Assembly (NCBI RefSeq): GCF_017873415.1
Contig: NZ_JAGGKD010000005.1
Span: 186,001 to 250,000 of the forward strand
Direction: 5' to 3'
Length of the DNA: 64,000 nt
Source: Methanolobus bombayensis
Lineage (GTDB): Archaea > Halobacteriota > Methanosarcinia > Methanosarcinales > Methanosarcinaceae
Part shown: positions 19,226 through 28,580 of the stretch, one piece after another
Layout of the letters: every line of letters begins with the position of its first letter
Position numbering within the stretch: position 1 is the stretch's first letter
Notes under the pieces: model-generated
Told to the model about the DNA's origin: nothing
The model's database searches: none
The model's input: only the letters and a program-made list of their open reading frames with translations
Program-made: the position numbers and the translations under genes

Positions 19226-19933
19226 TTAGTATCTTCCACCAAGATACACATTCCTGATCGCTTCATTTTCAAGGATCTCTTTTCCACCTTCAAGAACAAC
19301 ATTCCCGTCTTCCAGCAGGTATGTCCTGTCTGCAAGTTCGATTGCCTTCTTTGCATTCTGCTCAACTATCAGCATGGAAATACCCTCATCCCTGAGGCTT
19401 GCTATTGTTGCAAACAATTCCTGCTGCAATTTAGGACTAAGTCCGAGGGAAGGTTCATCCATAAGCAGAAGCGAAGGTCGTTGCATAAGACTTCTTCCAA
19501 GAGCAAGCATCTGCTGCTGTCCGCCGCTTAAAGTATAAGCCAGCTCATTCTCCTTTGTTTTAAGATCAGGGAATTTTGTATATACTTTTTCCAGTCCATC
19601 CTGCACGGTGCCAGGGTCAAATATCTGGTCAGCACCAATGGTCAGGTTCTCTCTCACAGTCAGGTTGGTGAAATTGATCTTACCCTGATTCAGGTAACTG
19701 ATTCCCAGTTTAATTATCTCATGGGTTTTAAGGGATGTAATATCCTGTCCTTTGAAAGTAATATTTCCTGAAGTTACATCTGAAATATTGAACACGGATT
19801 TAATCACAGTACTTTTTCCGGCACCGTTTGGTCCGATGAGTGCAACAATCTCATTCTCACCGACTTCAATGTCTATACCTTTCAGTACCCTGAGTTCACC
19901 GTATCCTGAATGGAGGTCTTTTATGTCCAGCAT
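19226..19933 (-). CDS. livF: Branched-chain amino acid ABC transporter ATPase
   Basis: 235-residue ATPase. Walker A GPNGAGKST (about residues 34-42), signature LSGGQQQ, Walker B LLLMDEPSLGLSP and the switch His region SMLIVEQNA are all intact. The short, C-terminal-extension-free form marks it as LivF rather than LivG. Last gene of the livKHMGF operon; its start overlaps livG by 13 bases. Substrate is inferred from family: Leu/Ile/Val, possibly other amides or small solutes. Confidence 0.92.
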   Translation of the reverse strand: MLDIKDLHSGYGELRVLKGIDIEVGENEIVALIGPNGAGKSTVIKSVFNISDVTSGNITFKGQDITSLKTHEIIKLGISYLNQGKINFTNLTVRENLTIGADQIFDPGTVQDGLEKVYTKFPDLKTKENELAYTLSGGQQQMLALGRSLMQRPSLLLMDEPSLGLSPKLQQELFATIASLRDEGISMLIVEQNAKKAIELADRTYLLEDGNVVLEGGKEILENEAIRNVYLGGRY

Positions 19934-20685
19934 TCTATCTCCTCCTCATCTCCGCAGTTCCCAAGATACGCAGCCAGCACATAAGGGTCATTCTGTATCT
20001 CTTCAGGACTTCCTTCTGCAATTACTTTACCTGCATCCATAACAAAAATATGGTCCACAAGGTCCATGACAAAGTTCATATCATGCTCTATCAGCAATAT
20101 GCTCTCTCCACGATTGTTCAGTTCCCGGAGGATATTCTTTATGGAATCTCTGAGTCGGGGGTTAACACCAGCCACAGGTTCATCAAGCATCAGAAGAGAA
20201 TGCGGTTTTGCAATTCCGATGGCAAGATCCAGAAGTTTTCGCTGTCCGTAACTAAGGTCAGTTGCATAGGTTTCCAGCGGCTTGTCAAGCCCTACTATTT
20301 CCATAACCTCCTGTATCTTCTCAGATTCTACATCCTTTGTTCTGAAGAGATTTGACAGCAACCTCTCATCGGAGTCTGACAAAGCTATCTGGAGATGTTC
20401 CCTGATGGTCAGGTTCTGGAACAGTTTCACATCCTGAAACGTCCTTGAGATTCCAAGCTTTGAAAGTTCATAGTCTTTCAGAGAAGTAACATCCTGTCCA
20501 TCAAATTCAATTGTACCACTATCGGGGTCTATAAGCTTGGAAATAACATTGAACATTGTGGTCTTACCGGAACCGTTCGGTCCGATTATGGCGGTTATTT
20601 TGTTCTTCTTAACAGTAAAACTGCATCCTTGAATCGCTTTAATCCCGCCAAAGCTTTTGTGGATGTCCTTGCATGAGAGAATCAT
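19921..20685 (-). CDS. livG: Branched-chain amino acid ABC transporter ATPase
   Basis: 254-residue second ATPase of the transporter. Walker A GPNGSGKTT, Q-loop ISRTFQDVKLFQNLTIREHL, signature LSYGQRK, Walker B LMLDEPVAGVNP and the C-terminal segment VIAEGSPEEIQNDPYVLAAYLG typical of LivG. It overlaps livM by four bases and livF by 13, so the five genes are translationally coupled. Confidence 0.92.
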   Translation of the reverse strand: MILSCKDIHKSFGGIKAIQGCSFTVKKNKITAIIGPNGSGKTTMFNVISKLIDPDSGTIEFDGQDVTSLKDYELSKLGISRTFQDVKLFQNLTIREHLQIALSDSDERLLSNLFRTKDVESEKIQEVMEIVGLDKPLETYATDLSYGQRKLLDLAIGIAKPHSLLMLDEPVAGVNPRLRDSIKNILRELNNRGESILLIEHDMNFVMDLVDHIFVMDAGKVIAEGSPEEIQNDPYVLAAYLGNCGDEEEIECWT

Positions 20686-21557
20686 TCCAGATCCACCTTC
20701 CCGAATATTCCTCTTGGTCTTATCATAAGTATGGCTATCAATATCATTGCGTAAAGGGCCTGCCTAACAGGTCCGAGCACAGAGGCCGGAAGTTCCAGCA
20801 TTTTCAGCATCTCCGGCACATAGATTATAACAATTGTAGCCACAATGCTGCCCTTTATGGATGCAAGCCCACCAACTATCACTATTGTAAGAATGAGGAT
20901 AAGCTCAGCGATGTAGAATGACGTCGGGTCGATAAAAGTAATGTAGTGTGCATACAGGCTTCCTGAAACACCTGCAAAGAATGCTGATGTCATCATTGCC
21001 TTGTATTTCAGGGCAAATGTATTCTTTCCCAGTACCCTGAGATTGACCGCATTATCCCTGTTCGCTTCAAGTAATTTTCCAAATGGTGAATTGACCATTC
21101 TGTACATTATGAATACTGAAATTGCACAGACTGCCATCACGAATATGAGATACTGGTCATTTGTCCTGATGGTAAGTCCGAGTATGGATGGTTTTGGTAT
21201 TCCCGGAATTCCCATGGCACCTCGTGTTATATCTCTAAGGTTGAGCAACAGTGAATAGACTACGAAACTGAAACCCAGGGTCGCCATTGCCATGTAATCT
21301 CCTTTCAGTTTGTCCGTTGCTTTTACGAGCAGATATCCGAAAACAGATGCAAATAAACCTGCAATGATCACAGCTGCAATATATGGCAGTCCTTCAATTG
21401 CCAGAAGTGCGGATGTGTATGCGCCTATTCCGAAAAAGGCTACATGTCCGAGGTTCAGTAGTCCGGTGTAACCAAGTGCCAGATTCAGGCTTACTGCCAG
21501 TATAATATAGATGAAAATAAGGATGAATATGTGGGTCTGGTATGCGGAGATTATCAT
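20682..21557 (-). CDS. livM: Branched-chain amino acid ABC transporter permease
   Basis: 291-residue membrane protein with about eight hydrophobic segments. The family marker NLALGYTGLLNLGHVAFFGIGAY is near the N-terminus and GGLASIKGSIV near the C-terminal end. Overlaps livH and livG by four bases each. Confidence 0.92.
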   Translation of the reverse strand: MIISAYQTHIFILIFIYIILAVSLNLALGYTGLLNLGHVAFFGIGAYTSALLAIEGLPYIAAVIIAGLFASVFGYLLVKATDKLKGDYMAMATLGFSFVVYSLLLNLRDITRGAMGIPGIPKPSILGLTIRTNDQYLIFVMAVCAISVFIMYRMVNSPFGKLLEANRDNAVNLRVLGKNTFALKYKAMMTSAFFAGVSGSLYAHYITFIDPTSFYIAELILILTIVIVGGLASIKGSIVATIVIIYVPEMLKMLELPASVLGPVRQALYAMILIAILMIRPRGIFGKVDLE

Positions 21558-22477
21558 TTGTCAAACCTCCCTTCCTTCTTACCCAGAATTCCATTGGGTT
21601 TGAACAGCAGGAACAGGAACAACATGGAAAATGCGATTGCATCTTTGTACCCTGATGGTAGTACAAGTATGCCCAGATTCTCCGCCATCCCTAGCAGGAA
21701 TGAGCCTACAATTGATCCCGGTACGTAGTTTATTCCACCGATCACAGCTCCGGTGAAACCCTTGATCATGAGATTCGTTCCCATGAAAGGTGAAAGGTTC
21801 TGTTCAAGTGCCACAAGTATACCAGCAACTCCGGCAAGTGCGGAGCCTATGAGAAAAGAAATGTCTGATATTCTTATGTGGTTTATTCCCACAATGCTTG
21901 CAAGTTCACTATTATTTGAGACTGCACGCATATTCCTTCCTGTTTTTGTTTTCTGCATGAACTGGTAAAGAAGTATGAAAATGATCAAAGAAATGATAAG
22001 TATAACAATCTGGAGCAGGGTCATTGTTACTCCTGCAAAGGTGATTCCTTTTGAGACTTCAATGTACCCGACAAGTTTTACTCCTGAGCCAAATGCTATC
22101 TGGATCACGTTCTGGAAAAATGTGAGTATGCCAATGCTGGCTATAAGAAGAATTACGTTAGAAGCTCCTTTTTTTTGCAACGGAAGGTAGATGAGTCGAT
22201 ACATTGCGAGTCCAAAAATAGCTGAAAGAATGACAGTTATTATGCAGGTGACGTAAAATGGAATTCCTACAAGGCTGAAAAGCCAGTAGACCATATAACC
22301 CGCAGCAACCACACTGATGCCGTGGGCAAAATGCATGAAATTATTTGTAGAATAGATCAGAGAGTATCCTGATGCCACAAGTGCGTATATTGAACCTGTG
22401 ATAAGCCCGTTGATTATGGATTGTGCCAGTAGTGCTATTGTTTTACCCCCTAAGGATGTTTTTATTTCGTTTTTCAA
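21554..22477 (-). CDS. livH: Branched-chain amino acid ABC transporter permease
   Basis: 307-residue permease. The N-terminus reads INGLITGSIYALVASGYSLIYST, the LivH hallmark, and FTGAVIGGINYVPGSIVGSFLLG near the end is the matching C-terminal motif. A 20-base gap separates it from livK. A Lys-rich N-terminal tail of about 12 residues precedes the first span. Confidence 0.92.
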   Translation of the reverse strand: MKNEIKTSLGGKTIALLAQSIINGLITGSIYALVASGYSLIYSTNNFMHFAHGISVVAAGYMVYWLFSLVGIPFYVTCIITVILSAIFGLAMYRLIYLPLQKKGASNVILLIASIGILTFFQNVIQIAFGSGVKLVGYIEVSKGITFAGVTMTLLQIVILIISLIIFILLYQFMQKTKTGRNMRAVSNNSELASIVGINHIRISDISFLIGSALAGVAGILVALEQNLSPFMGTNLMIKGFTGAVIGGINYVPGSIVGSFLLGMAENLGILVLPSGYKDAIAFSMLFLFLLFKPNGILGKKEGRFDK

Positions 22478-22496
22478 TAAAAGGTGGTAGAGGATT

Positions 22497-23597
22497 TTAC
22501 TCCTCTAGCGTAACAAAAGCTCCATCCTGGACTTCTACCAGTACATATCCTCCTGCAACGTCTCCATTCTCATCGAATTTGATGTGGCCTGAAGCACCAT
22601 CGAATTCCATCTCATAGAGTGCGTCCTTTATTTCTTCACCTGTGGTTGCACCGCCTTCGATTGCCATTATTATTGCAGTTGCTCCGTCATATGCCTGAGC
22701 CGCAAAGGCTGGTGGTTCAACACCATATTCTTCCATGTATTTCTGCTTGAATTCCTCGGATTCAGGGCTTACGGATGTAATTGTAACTCCTTCAACAGAG
22801 TCTCCAAGTTCAAGTATTGATGCAACCTTAAGGCCTTCAGAACCATAAACATCTGCATCAATTCCTATTTCGGTAACCTGACGCAGCAGTGCCACACTTG
22901 AGTCTGGTGTGTTACTTACAATGAATAATGCTTCAGGTTCAGCATCCTTGATCTTTGTAAGCTGGGTTCTCATATCTGATGAACCGGCTTCGTAGGTTTC
23001 GTCTGCAACGATCTCTCCACCAAGTTCTGTGAACTCATCTGTGATAATGGTTGCAAGACCGTTTCCGTACTGGTCGTTGGTGTAAAGCAGTGCAAGCTTT
23101 GTGTAACCTGCGTCGCTCAGTGTTTGTGCTGCAAAGATCCCCTGTCCGTCATCTCCCGGGATTGTCCTGAAAATATAATCTCCCGCAGTTGATACGTCTG
23201 TGCTGGTTGATGCAGGTGAGATAAGTACAACTTGGTTCTGCTCTGCAATTGGTGCAGCAGCAAGGGTAGCTGCGGAAATAAGATCACCGACTACTGCCTG
23301 AACGTTGTCAACACTCACCATTTTGTTCATAGCTGTTGCAGCTTCCTTTGTTTCGGATTTAGTATCCTCGGTCACAACCTCCACATTTGAAAGGTTTGCC
23401 TCGTTAAATGCAAGCATGGCCCCATCCTTTGCAGCATTGCCGTATTCGGCTGCACCACCTGTGTATGGTCCCATGATTCCAACAACTATCATGTCGCTTT
23501 CTGTGTCTTCTGTTGTTTCTTCGGTATCTGCACAACCTGCCGTCAGCAGAAGTCCCATAATAACTAACATTACAATAACTACTTTGAATGTTCTCAT
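22497..23597 (-). CDS. livK: Branched-chain amino acid ABC transporter substrate-binding lipoprotein
   Basis: 366 residues. Lipoprotein signal ending LLTAGC (Cys 22), an acidic Thr/Glu linker, then a periplasmic-binding-protein type 1 fold: VGIMGPYTGGAAEYGNAAKDGA, VGDLISAATLAAAPIAEQ, LISPASTSTDVS, FRTIPGDDGQG and LALLYTNDQYGNG. The binding of a specific amino acid cannot be read from this. ATG 23597 follows AGAGGAGCG six bases upstream. First gene of the operon. Confidence 0.93.
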   Translation of the reverse strand: MRTFKVVIVMLVIMGLLLTAGCADTEETTEDTESDMIVVGIMGPYTGGAAEYGNAAKDGAMLAFNEANLSNVEVVTEDTKSETKEAATAMNKMVSVDNVQAVVGDLISAATLAAAPIAEQNQVVLISPASTSTDVSTAGDYIFRTIPGDDGQGIFAAQTLSDAGYTKLALLYTNDQYGNGLATIITDEFTELGGEIVADETYEAGSSDMRTQLTKIKDAEPEALFIVSNTPDSSVALLRQVTEIGIDADVYGSEGLKVASILELGDSVEGVTITSVSPESEEFKQKYMEEYGVEPPAFAAQAYDGATAIIMAIEGGATTGEEIKDALYEMEFDGASGHIKFDENGDVAGGYVLVEVQDGAFVTLEE

Positions 23598-23663
23598 GAT
23601 TTCGCTCCTCTTTTTGTAATAAAATGCAATAAAACGTTTTTTGTAGCTCTATATATCTCTTTT

Positions 23664-23676
23664 GCATTTATATAGA
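23664..23676 (-). promoter_or_regulatory. TATA box of the liv operon
   Basis: Minus strand reads TCTATATAAATGC; transcription would start about 25 bases on, leaving a leader of some 40 bases with the GGAGG site. A second TATA-like run (AGATATATAGAG, about 23648-23659) lies closer and could be used instead. Confidence 0.5.
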
Positions 23677-23786
23677 TGAAAATTTCCACACTGTACTCAT
23701 ATATTTTTCAAATGTAACTTTAGATTTATTTGTTTTCAGAACAAATCGACAGATTATTTATCATGTAAGTTTCTATTTCAGTTGAA

Positions 23787-24812
23787 ATGATAGAAAAGGA
23801 AAAAGTTGTTGGCAATATCAGCTCCCTTTTCAATAAATATTCCGGAAAAGAGGAGCTTGAGACTGAAATAAACCGCTTGCAATCACACATCGTTGAGCTT
23901 GAGCTGGATGTGAGGACGGCCAATATAAGATATGGGAAAAGTGCCGAGTCTGAAAAAAAGGCAATTGCAGCAAAACAGGAGGCAGAAGAAAAACTGAATT
24001 CTCTGGAAATAAGGCTCAAAACCCTTGAGCATGAGGTAGAAAAAGAACGTAATGATGCCCCTGCATCTATCTCATTCACCTTCAATGATGAATTTAGTAA
24101 ACAACAAACAGCAAATTTCCTGAATTCCCTGTCAACGATCAGATACAATGATCCGGTGCTTATTACAATGTATATTGCTGCAAACGAAAGTCCTGCCGGC
24201 ATAAAAGAATATGGAATTCTTTCAGACAACGTGGATAGCGAAACCCTGGCTCTCGCAGAAAAACTGGATTCAAACACGGGTTTGGTGTTATTCCATTCTC
24301 CAAATCACATGATAAATGAGATTCTTGTGCCACCATTACCACTGGAAAAATCATCATGGGGTGCAGATAATAAGTTTGATATTTCAGTAATTTCGGAGTT
24401 ACTAAATAAGGATGCAGGTATTTGCGTGCTTGTAGCTCATGCAGGTGAATCATTCACAGGATTTTCCTTTGATTCTCAGGATTTTGATTCCTTCCAGATG
24501 ATAAAGACAAGTGTCAAGGCTAAACATTCCAAAGGCGGTTTCAGTCAGAGACGCTTTGAAAGGTTGCGGGATGAGGATATCGCACACCATATCGATAAAG
24601 TAAGACTTGCCCTAAAAGATCTTCTTGATGAATTCAGAGACAGCATTGACTATCTGATTCTTGCAGGTGATCTTCCTCTTGCAAAAGAAATTGCTTCGGA
24701 TTTTCCTTTTGATATTCCTCAGGTCCACTCTCCATCAGATGTTCGTATCGAAAAACATAATATCTCCGGCATAATGAAACAGTTAATGACCTGTCGCAGA
24801 TACAGACTATGA
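23787..24812 (+). CDS. VLRF1/Vms1-type putative peptidyl-tRNA hydrolase
   Basis: 341 residues. An N-terminal coiled coil (about 20-90) is followed by an eRF1-like domain. The diagnostic stretch is KAKHSKGGFSQRRFERLRDE (about 250-269): in the VLRF1 (Vms1-like release factor 1) family the Gln of this GG-x-x-Q loop does the work of the eRF1 GGQ Gln, cutting the nascent chain from tRNA on stalled large subunits. Seen directly: coiled coil, loop and an ILAGDLPLAKEI C-terminal fold element. Inferred: a ribosome rescue or quality-control role. A TATA-like ATTATTTATC about 29 bases before the ATG and no Shine-Dalgarno suggest a leaderless message. Two genes on, in the same direction, is rlmE. Confidence 0.72.
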   Translation: MIEKEKVVGNISSLFNKYSGKEELETEINRLQSHIVELELDVRTANIRYGKSAESEKKAIAAKQEAEEKLNSLEIRLKTLEHEVEKERNDAPASISFTFNDEFSKQQTANFLNSLSTIRYNDPVLITMYIAANESPAGIKEYGILSDNVDSETLALAEKLDSNTGLVLFHSPNHMINEILVPPLPLEKSSWGADNKFDISVISELLNKDAGICVLVAHAGESFTGFSFDSQDFDSFQMIKTSVKAKHSKGGFSQRRFERLRDEDIAHHIDKVRLALKDLLDEFRDSIDYLILAGDLPLAKEIASDFPFDIPQVHSPSDVRIEKHNISGIMKQLMTCRRYRL

Positions 24813-24828
24813 TCATGAGGTTGCTTTA

Positions 24829-25437
24829 ATGCTAAGTAAAGAGGAACTTTGCGGAATAATCGATGCTTTAGGTGCCCTGACACTTGATGAGATATACCAT
24901 GTAACAAAAGAACTTTCTCTGCTGAAAGGAGGAATTCCTCCTTCAATGCTTTCTATTAAGGATATATGTTCAGAATCTGAAAAGGAACATCTTATTGTAG
25001 CTGTCTCCCGGGAAGAGGTCACAGGACCGTCATGTGAAGGTGCCAGTACTGTTTCACAGAATTCGGATGAAGAAAATAGTACTTTAATGTATTATATCTC
25101 AGGCCCGAATGCATTTCCTGAAGTTCCTTTCGAACTCAGCGAAGTTATCGACATTCTCGAATTGAAAAAACGGGAAGTGGATCTCAGCAGCGTGGCTTCC
25201 AGACTGAACAGAAATCTTCATCGCAGGATAAAGAATCTTGAAAACAAGATAAGTTCTGTCAGCTCTGCAAAGTTACATGAAAAAGATCTTGAAAATCTGG
25301 AGTACCGGTATAGCGATATACTGAACCAGTATTATGATTACACTTTCTGGTTGCCTGATGATATGTCTGATCTGGAAGACGAGATACAGGAACTAAGTTC
25401 CAGGATAGAATCCCTGAAGGCGGCACAAGGTATTTGA
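24829..25437 (+). CDS. Unknown protein with helical C-terminal half
   Basis: 202 residues, family not recognised. The N-terminal part (1-50, KEELCGIIDALGALTLDEIYHVTKEL) looks like a small helical domain; a low-complexity Ser/Glu section follows (about 60-85); the C-terminal 100 residues (ELKKREVDLSSVASRLNRNL, then RIKNLENKISSV, ending DLEDEIQELSSRIESLKAA) are strongly helical and probably coiled. No membrane span, signal peptide or cysteine zinc cluster. It starts 17 bases after the VLRF1 gene with a GAGGT site and ends 25 bases before rlmE, so it probably works with one or both. Confidence 0.7.
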   Translation: MLSKEELCGIIDALGALTLDEIYHVTKELSLLKGGIPPSMLSIKDICSESEKEHLIVAVSREEVTGPSCEGASTVSQNSDEENSTLMYYISGPNAFPEVPFELSEVIDILELKKREVDLSSVASRLNRNLHRRIKNLENKISSVSSAKLHEKDLENLEYRYSDILNQYYDYTFWLPDDMSDLEDEIQELSSRIESLKAAQGI

Positions 25438-25462
25438 CTTTTAGGTATTATCTGGTACATAT

Positions 25463-26227
25463 ATGGCAAGAGACAGGCGTGACAAATATTACTGGAAAGC
25501 CAAAGATGAAGGTTTTCGCTCCAGAGCAGCCTATAAGCTTTTTCAGATAAATGATAAACATCATGTTATTAATGAAGATGACACCGTGGTAGACCTGGGA
25601 GCAGCTCCCGGTGGATGGTGTGAAGTTGCAAAGCAGTTGTCAGGTGGGCGAGTTGTAGGAGTCGATCTCAGGAGAATATCGCCAATTGAAGGTGTAGAGA
25701 CCATAGTTGGGGATATCACTTCCGACAGGACAATTGCGAAAATACTTGATATGGTTGGTCATGAAGGAGCAGATGCGGTAATCTGTGATGCAGCACCAAA
25801 CTTAAGCGGTAACTGGAGTTATGATCATGCACGTTCTATTGACCTGACAAGGTCAGCTCTTGGATGTGCAAAAAAGATTCTGAAGCCAGGTGGACATTTT
25901 GTAGTAAAGGTGTTCCAGGGTGATATGTTCAAAGAGTTTCTGGATGAGGTAAAAGATAATTTCACTTACACACGTTCTTATTCTCCCAAAGCTTCAAGGT
26001 CTCAGAGTGCTGAAATATATGTTGTCGGTAAGAAATTCCTTACAGCTCCTGTAAGACGCGGAGATGAATTTGAAGTTGATATAACAGAGCTTGGTTCCAG
26101 TGGTGATGGTGCAGTTCTGATAGATAACTTTGTTGTTTTTGTAAAAGGTGTGCAGATTGGTGATCATGTCAGAATCAAGATAAATGATGTGAAACCAAAC
26201 TTTGCATTTGCGGAAGTTATAGAGTAA
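25463..26227 (+). CDS. rlmE: 23S rRNA 2'-O-ribose uridine methyltransferase (FtsJ/RrmJ) with TRAM domain
   Basis: 254 residues. The SAM-binding loop is DLGAAPGGW (about residues 45-53), the DAAPN motif and the KVFQGD segment complete the K-D-K-E catalytic set of RrmJ, and YSPKASRSQSAEIYVV is the usual C-terminal catalytic strand. A TRAM RNA-binding domain (about 195-254) is appended, as in many Euryarchaeota. It methylates the A-loop uridine of 23S rRNA in bacteria. Third gene of a plus-strand group with the VLRF1-like protein. Confidence 0.93.
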   Translation: MARDRRDKYYWKAKDEGFRSRAAYKLFQINDKHHVINEDDTVVDLGAAPGGWCEVAKQLSGGRVVGVDLRRISPIEGVETIVGDITSDRTIAKILDMVGHEGADAVICDAAPNLSGNWSYDHARSIDLTRSALGCAKKILKPGGHFVVKVFQGDMFKEFLDEVKDNFTYTRSYSPKASRSQSAEIYVVGKKFLTAPVRRGDEFEVDITELGSSGDGAVLIDNFVVFVKGVQIGDHVRIKINDVKPNFAFAEVIE

Positions 26228-26404
26228 ATTACTGATTGTTTGGCTTAATTATGTAAATTCATGATGCAGCCATCATCAATTATATATTTATGCCATTAAG
26301 TAATGTATTTTTTATAGTGCGTGTGCAATTATACTAGTATTACTTGCAGTATTTTCTTAAACATAAAACTTGCATGGGCATTTTGAGTAAGCATCTGGAA
26401 ATTT

Positions 26405-27427
26405 ATGTCTATGAACTGTGAAGCCCCAGAACCGGAATCTTCCCCAAAGAAAAAACCACTTGTATATGCTGGTGTTGGCATTCTTATTGTGCTTATTGCA
26501 GGATATATTTTTTTTGGAGATTATATTCAGGAGCAGAGGACACTTAATGCTATCGATTCTCTATGGGAGCAGGCATCACAGTTACGTGATGAAGGAGATT
26601 ATGATTCTGCACTTGAAGTCTACAATTCTGTTTTTAACCTGATATCTTCAAGAGATTTCCCATTGGAGTATGGGATGAATCATTACTACAGAGGAGGTAC
26701 TTACGAAGATATGGCATCTTATGATCCGGAAAATGCTTCAAGCCACTTGCAGAATAGTATCTATGCCTATGATTATTCCCTGAAGTTCATAACGGAGGAA
26801 GAGTACCCTGCCGAATATTTCAGGGTACAATACAGTCTTGGTGATGCTTACCTCAAATTATACGCTTCCAGGAAAGATGTAAATGATCTGAACACTGCAA
26901 TTAACTACTATAATAATGCACTGAGCTATTATTCCATAGCATTGGACCCTATTTACTTTGCTTCTATTAACAATAAGCTTGGCAATGCTTGGCGTAAGAA
27001 AGGTAATATTGAAAACAATTCGGATTACCTTCAGAAATCACTATCATCTTATGAAGAATCACTCAGGGTATTCAGGGAAGAGGTATATTCTCTGGAGTAT
27101 GCAGGTGTTCAGAACAATCTTGGAAATCTCTACCTTGAACTGTCCTCTTACGGAAATGAAAAAACAAACATAGAGAATGCTATTACTTCTTTTAATAATG
27201 CTCTCAAAGTGTATACAATAGAAACCCGTCCGATAGAATATGCTACAGTTCAGAACAATCTTGGAAATGCATGGTTTGAACTGTCAGAACTGGAAAATAA
27301 GGAAAATAATGTGGAAAAGGCAGTTAAGGCTTACAACGAGGCTTTAAAGGTGTTTACCATTAGTCTCTTCCCTGTTGAGCACGATGGTGTTATTCACAAC
27401 ATCGCACGGGCCTACAAGAGCCTCTGA
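26405..27427 (+). CDS. Membrane-anchored TPR protein
   Basis: 340 residues. A short polar, Pro/Lys-rich head, one membrane span (about 19-39, LVYAGVGILIVLIAGYIFF), then about six or seven tetratricopeptide-like repeats to the end. Repeats share ...YAGVQNNLGNLYLELS... and ...YATVQNNLGNAWFELS..., with spacing near 45-50 residues, longer than the standard 34. Probably an adaptor facing one side of the membrane; partner unknown. It stands alone, with a 177-base AT-rich spacer upstream. Confidence 0.8.
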   Translation: MSMNCEAPEPESSPKKKPLVYAGVGILIVLIAGYIFFGDYIQEQRTLNAIDSLWEQASQLRDEGDYDSALEVYNSVFNLISSRDFPLEYGMNHYYRGGTYEDMASYDPENASSHLQNSIYAYDYSLKFITEEEYPAEYFRVQYSLGDAYLKLYASRKDVNDLNTAINYYNNALSYYSIALDPIYFASINNKLGNAWRKKGNIENNSDYLQKSLSSYEESLRVFREEVYSLEYAGVQNNLGNLYLELSSYGNEKTNIENAITSFNNALKVYTIETRPIEYATVQNNLGNAWFELSELENKENNVEKAVKAYNEALKVFTISLFPVEHDGVIHNIARAYKSL

Positions 27428-27478
27428 TTCCTACTGGACTATGAAAAACGCAGAAAATGATTTTGCCATATAATGACT

Positions 27479-27769
27479 CTATCTTTCCTGTAAGGTCTCT
27501 ACTTCCTCAACAAGACGTTTTCCTGCAGCTATCTCGTCAATACTATGGACAACTGCACCCAGATTTTCAATGGTCTGTTTAATCTCATCATAATCCAGGT
27601 TCTCTCCTTCTACCGTGATCTTTATTGTTTCCGTCTGCTGGTCCACTTCAGAAAGACTTAAATTCACTCCGTGTACGCCCGGAAGCACGCTAAGCGTCTT
27701 GGACACCTCTACAATTGATGGATGGTGAGGTTTTAGCACATCCAGAACCAATCTTCTAATTCCTGTCAA
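27479..27769 (-). CDS. DUF211 family protein
   Basis: 96 residues matching the archaeal DUF211 pattern: [20 protein letters not shown] at the start, [17 protein letters not shown] and [23 protein letters not shown]. The fold is ferredoxin-like, and related proteins occur as small oligomers; no biochemical role is established. It is convergent with the TPR gene (51 bases apart) and divergent from the PHP gene. Confidence 0.85.
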   Translation of the reverse strand: MTGIRRLVLDVLKPHHPSIVEVSKTLSVLPGVHGVNLSLSEVDQQTETIKITVEGENLDYDEIKQTIENLGAVVHSIDEIAAGKRLVEEVETLQER

Positions 27770-27924
27770 TTTATATCCTTCCTTATTAGAAAGTCATAAT
27801 CATGTAGTTATCAAACTAGCAGCATTGCCTATTAACCTTTATAGTATTTTTGTTTTCCTATGAATGCATTTATCTAATTTCAGAACATAATACCATTCAT
27901 TCTCAGTACCAATGAGGTATTTTT

Positions 27925-28560
27925 ATGATTGATATGCATACTCATTCTATTTTCAGTGATGGTGAACTGATTCCAAGTGAACTCGTACGAAGGGCAGTTG
28001 TTCATGGTTATAGGGCAATAGGTATCACTGACCATGCGGATTTTACAAACGTTGAACATATTATTAAGAACGTAAGTAAGGCAAAGTACCTTGAAGATGA
28101 GCTTGATATCCAGGTAAAGGTAGGTGTGGAAATTACTCATGTACCACCACGTAAGATCGCTCCTCTTGCAAGGATGGCTAAGGATCTTGGTGCAGAGATC
28201 ATAGTTGTTCATGGCGAGACCATAAATGAACCTGTAATTCCCGGAACAAATGCTGCATCTGTGGAACTTGCAGATGTGGATATACTCGCACATCCGGGTT
28301 TTATTACAGTAGAAGAAGCAGAAACTGCCCGGGAGAATGATGTTTGCCTTGAGATCACTGCAAGGAACGGTCACAACAGGACAAATGGTCATGTAGCAAG
28401 GGTTGGAATGGAAGCAGGCGCAACTCTTGTGGTTGACACGGATGCTCACAGCCCGGGTAATCTGATCACTAAGGAGTTTGCTTTGAAAGTTGCCATGGGT
28501 GCAGGACTTTCAGAGAACCAGGCAAAGGAAGTACTAAATAATTCCATGCGCTTCCTTTGA
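27925..28560 (+). CDS. PHP-domain metal-dependent phosphoesterase
   Basis: 211 residues. All four PHP metal-binding motifs are visible: MIDMHTHSIFSDG (HxH), ITDHADF, VGVEITH and DILAHPGFI, plus DTDAHSP near the end. Relatives include histidinol-phosphate phosphatases and DNA polymerase X/PolIII PHP domains; the stand-alone archaeal form has no fixed substrate. GAGGT precedes the ATG. The next gene starts about 20 bases on and may share the message. Confidence 0.85.
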   Translation: MIDMHTHSIFSDGELIPSELVRRAVVHGYRAIGITDHADFTNVEHIIKNVSKAKYLEDELDIQVKVGVEITHVPPRKIAPLARMAKDLGAEIIVVHGETINEPVIPGTNAASVELADVDILAHPGFITVEEAETARENDVCLEITARNGHNRTNGHVARVGMEAGATLVVDTDAHSPGNLITKEFALKVAMGAGLSENQAKEVLNNSMRFL

Positions 28561-28580
28561 TCATTTTCCATTTTTTTTCA

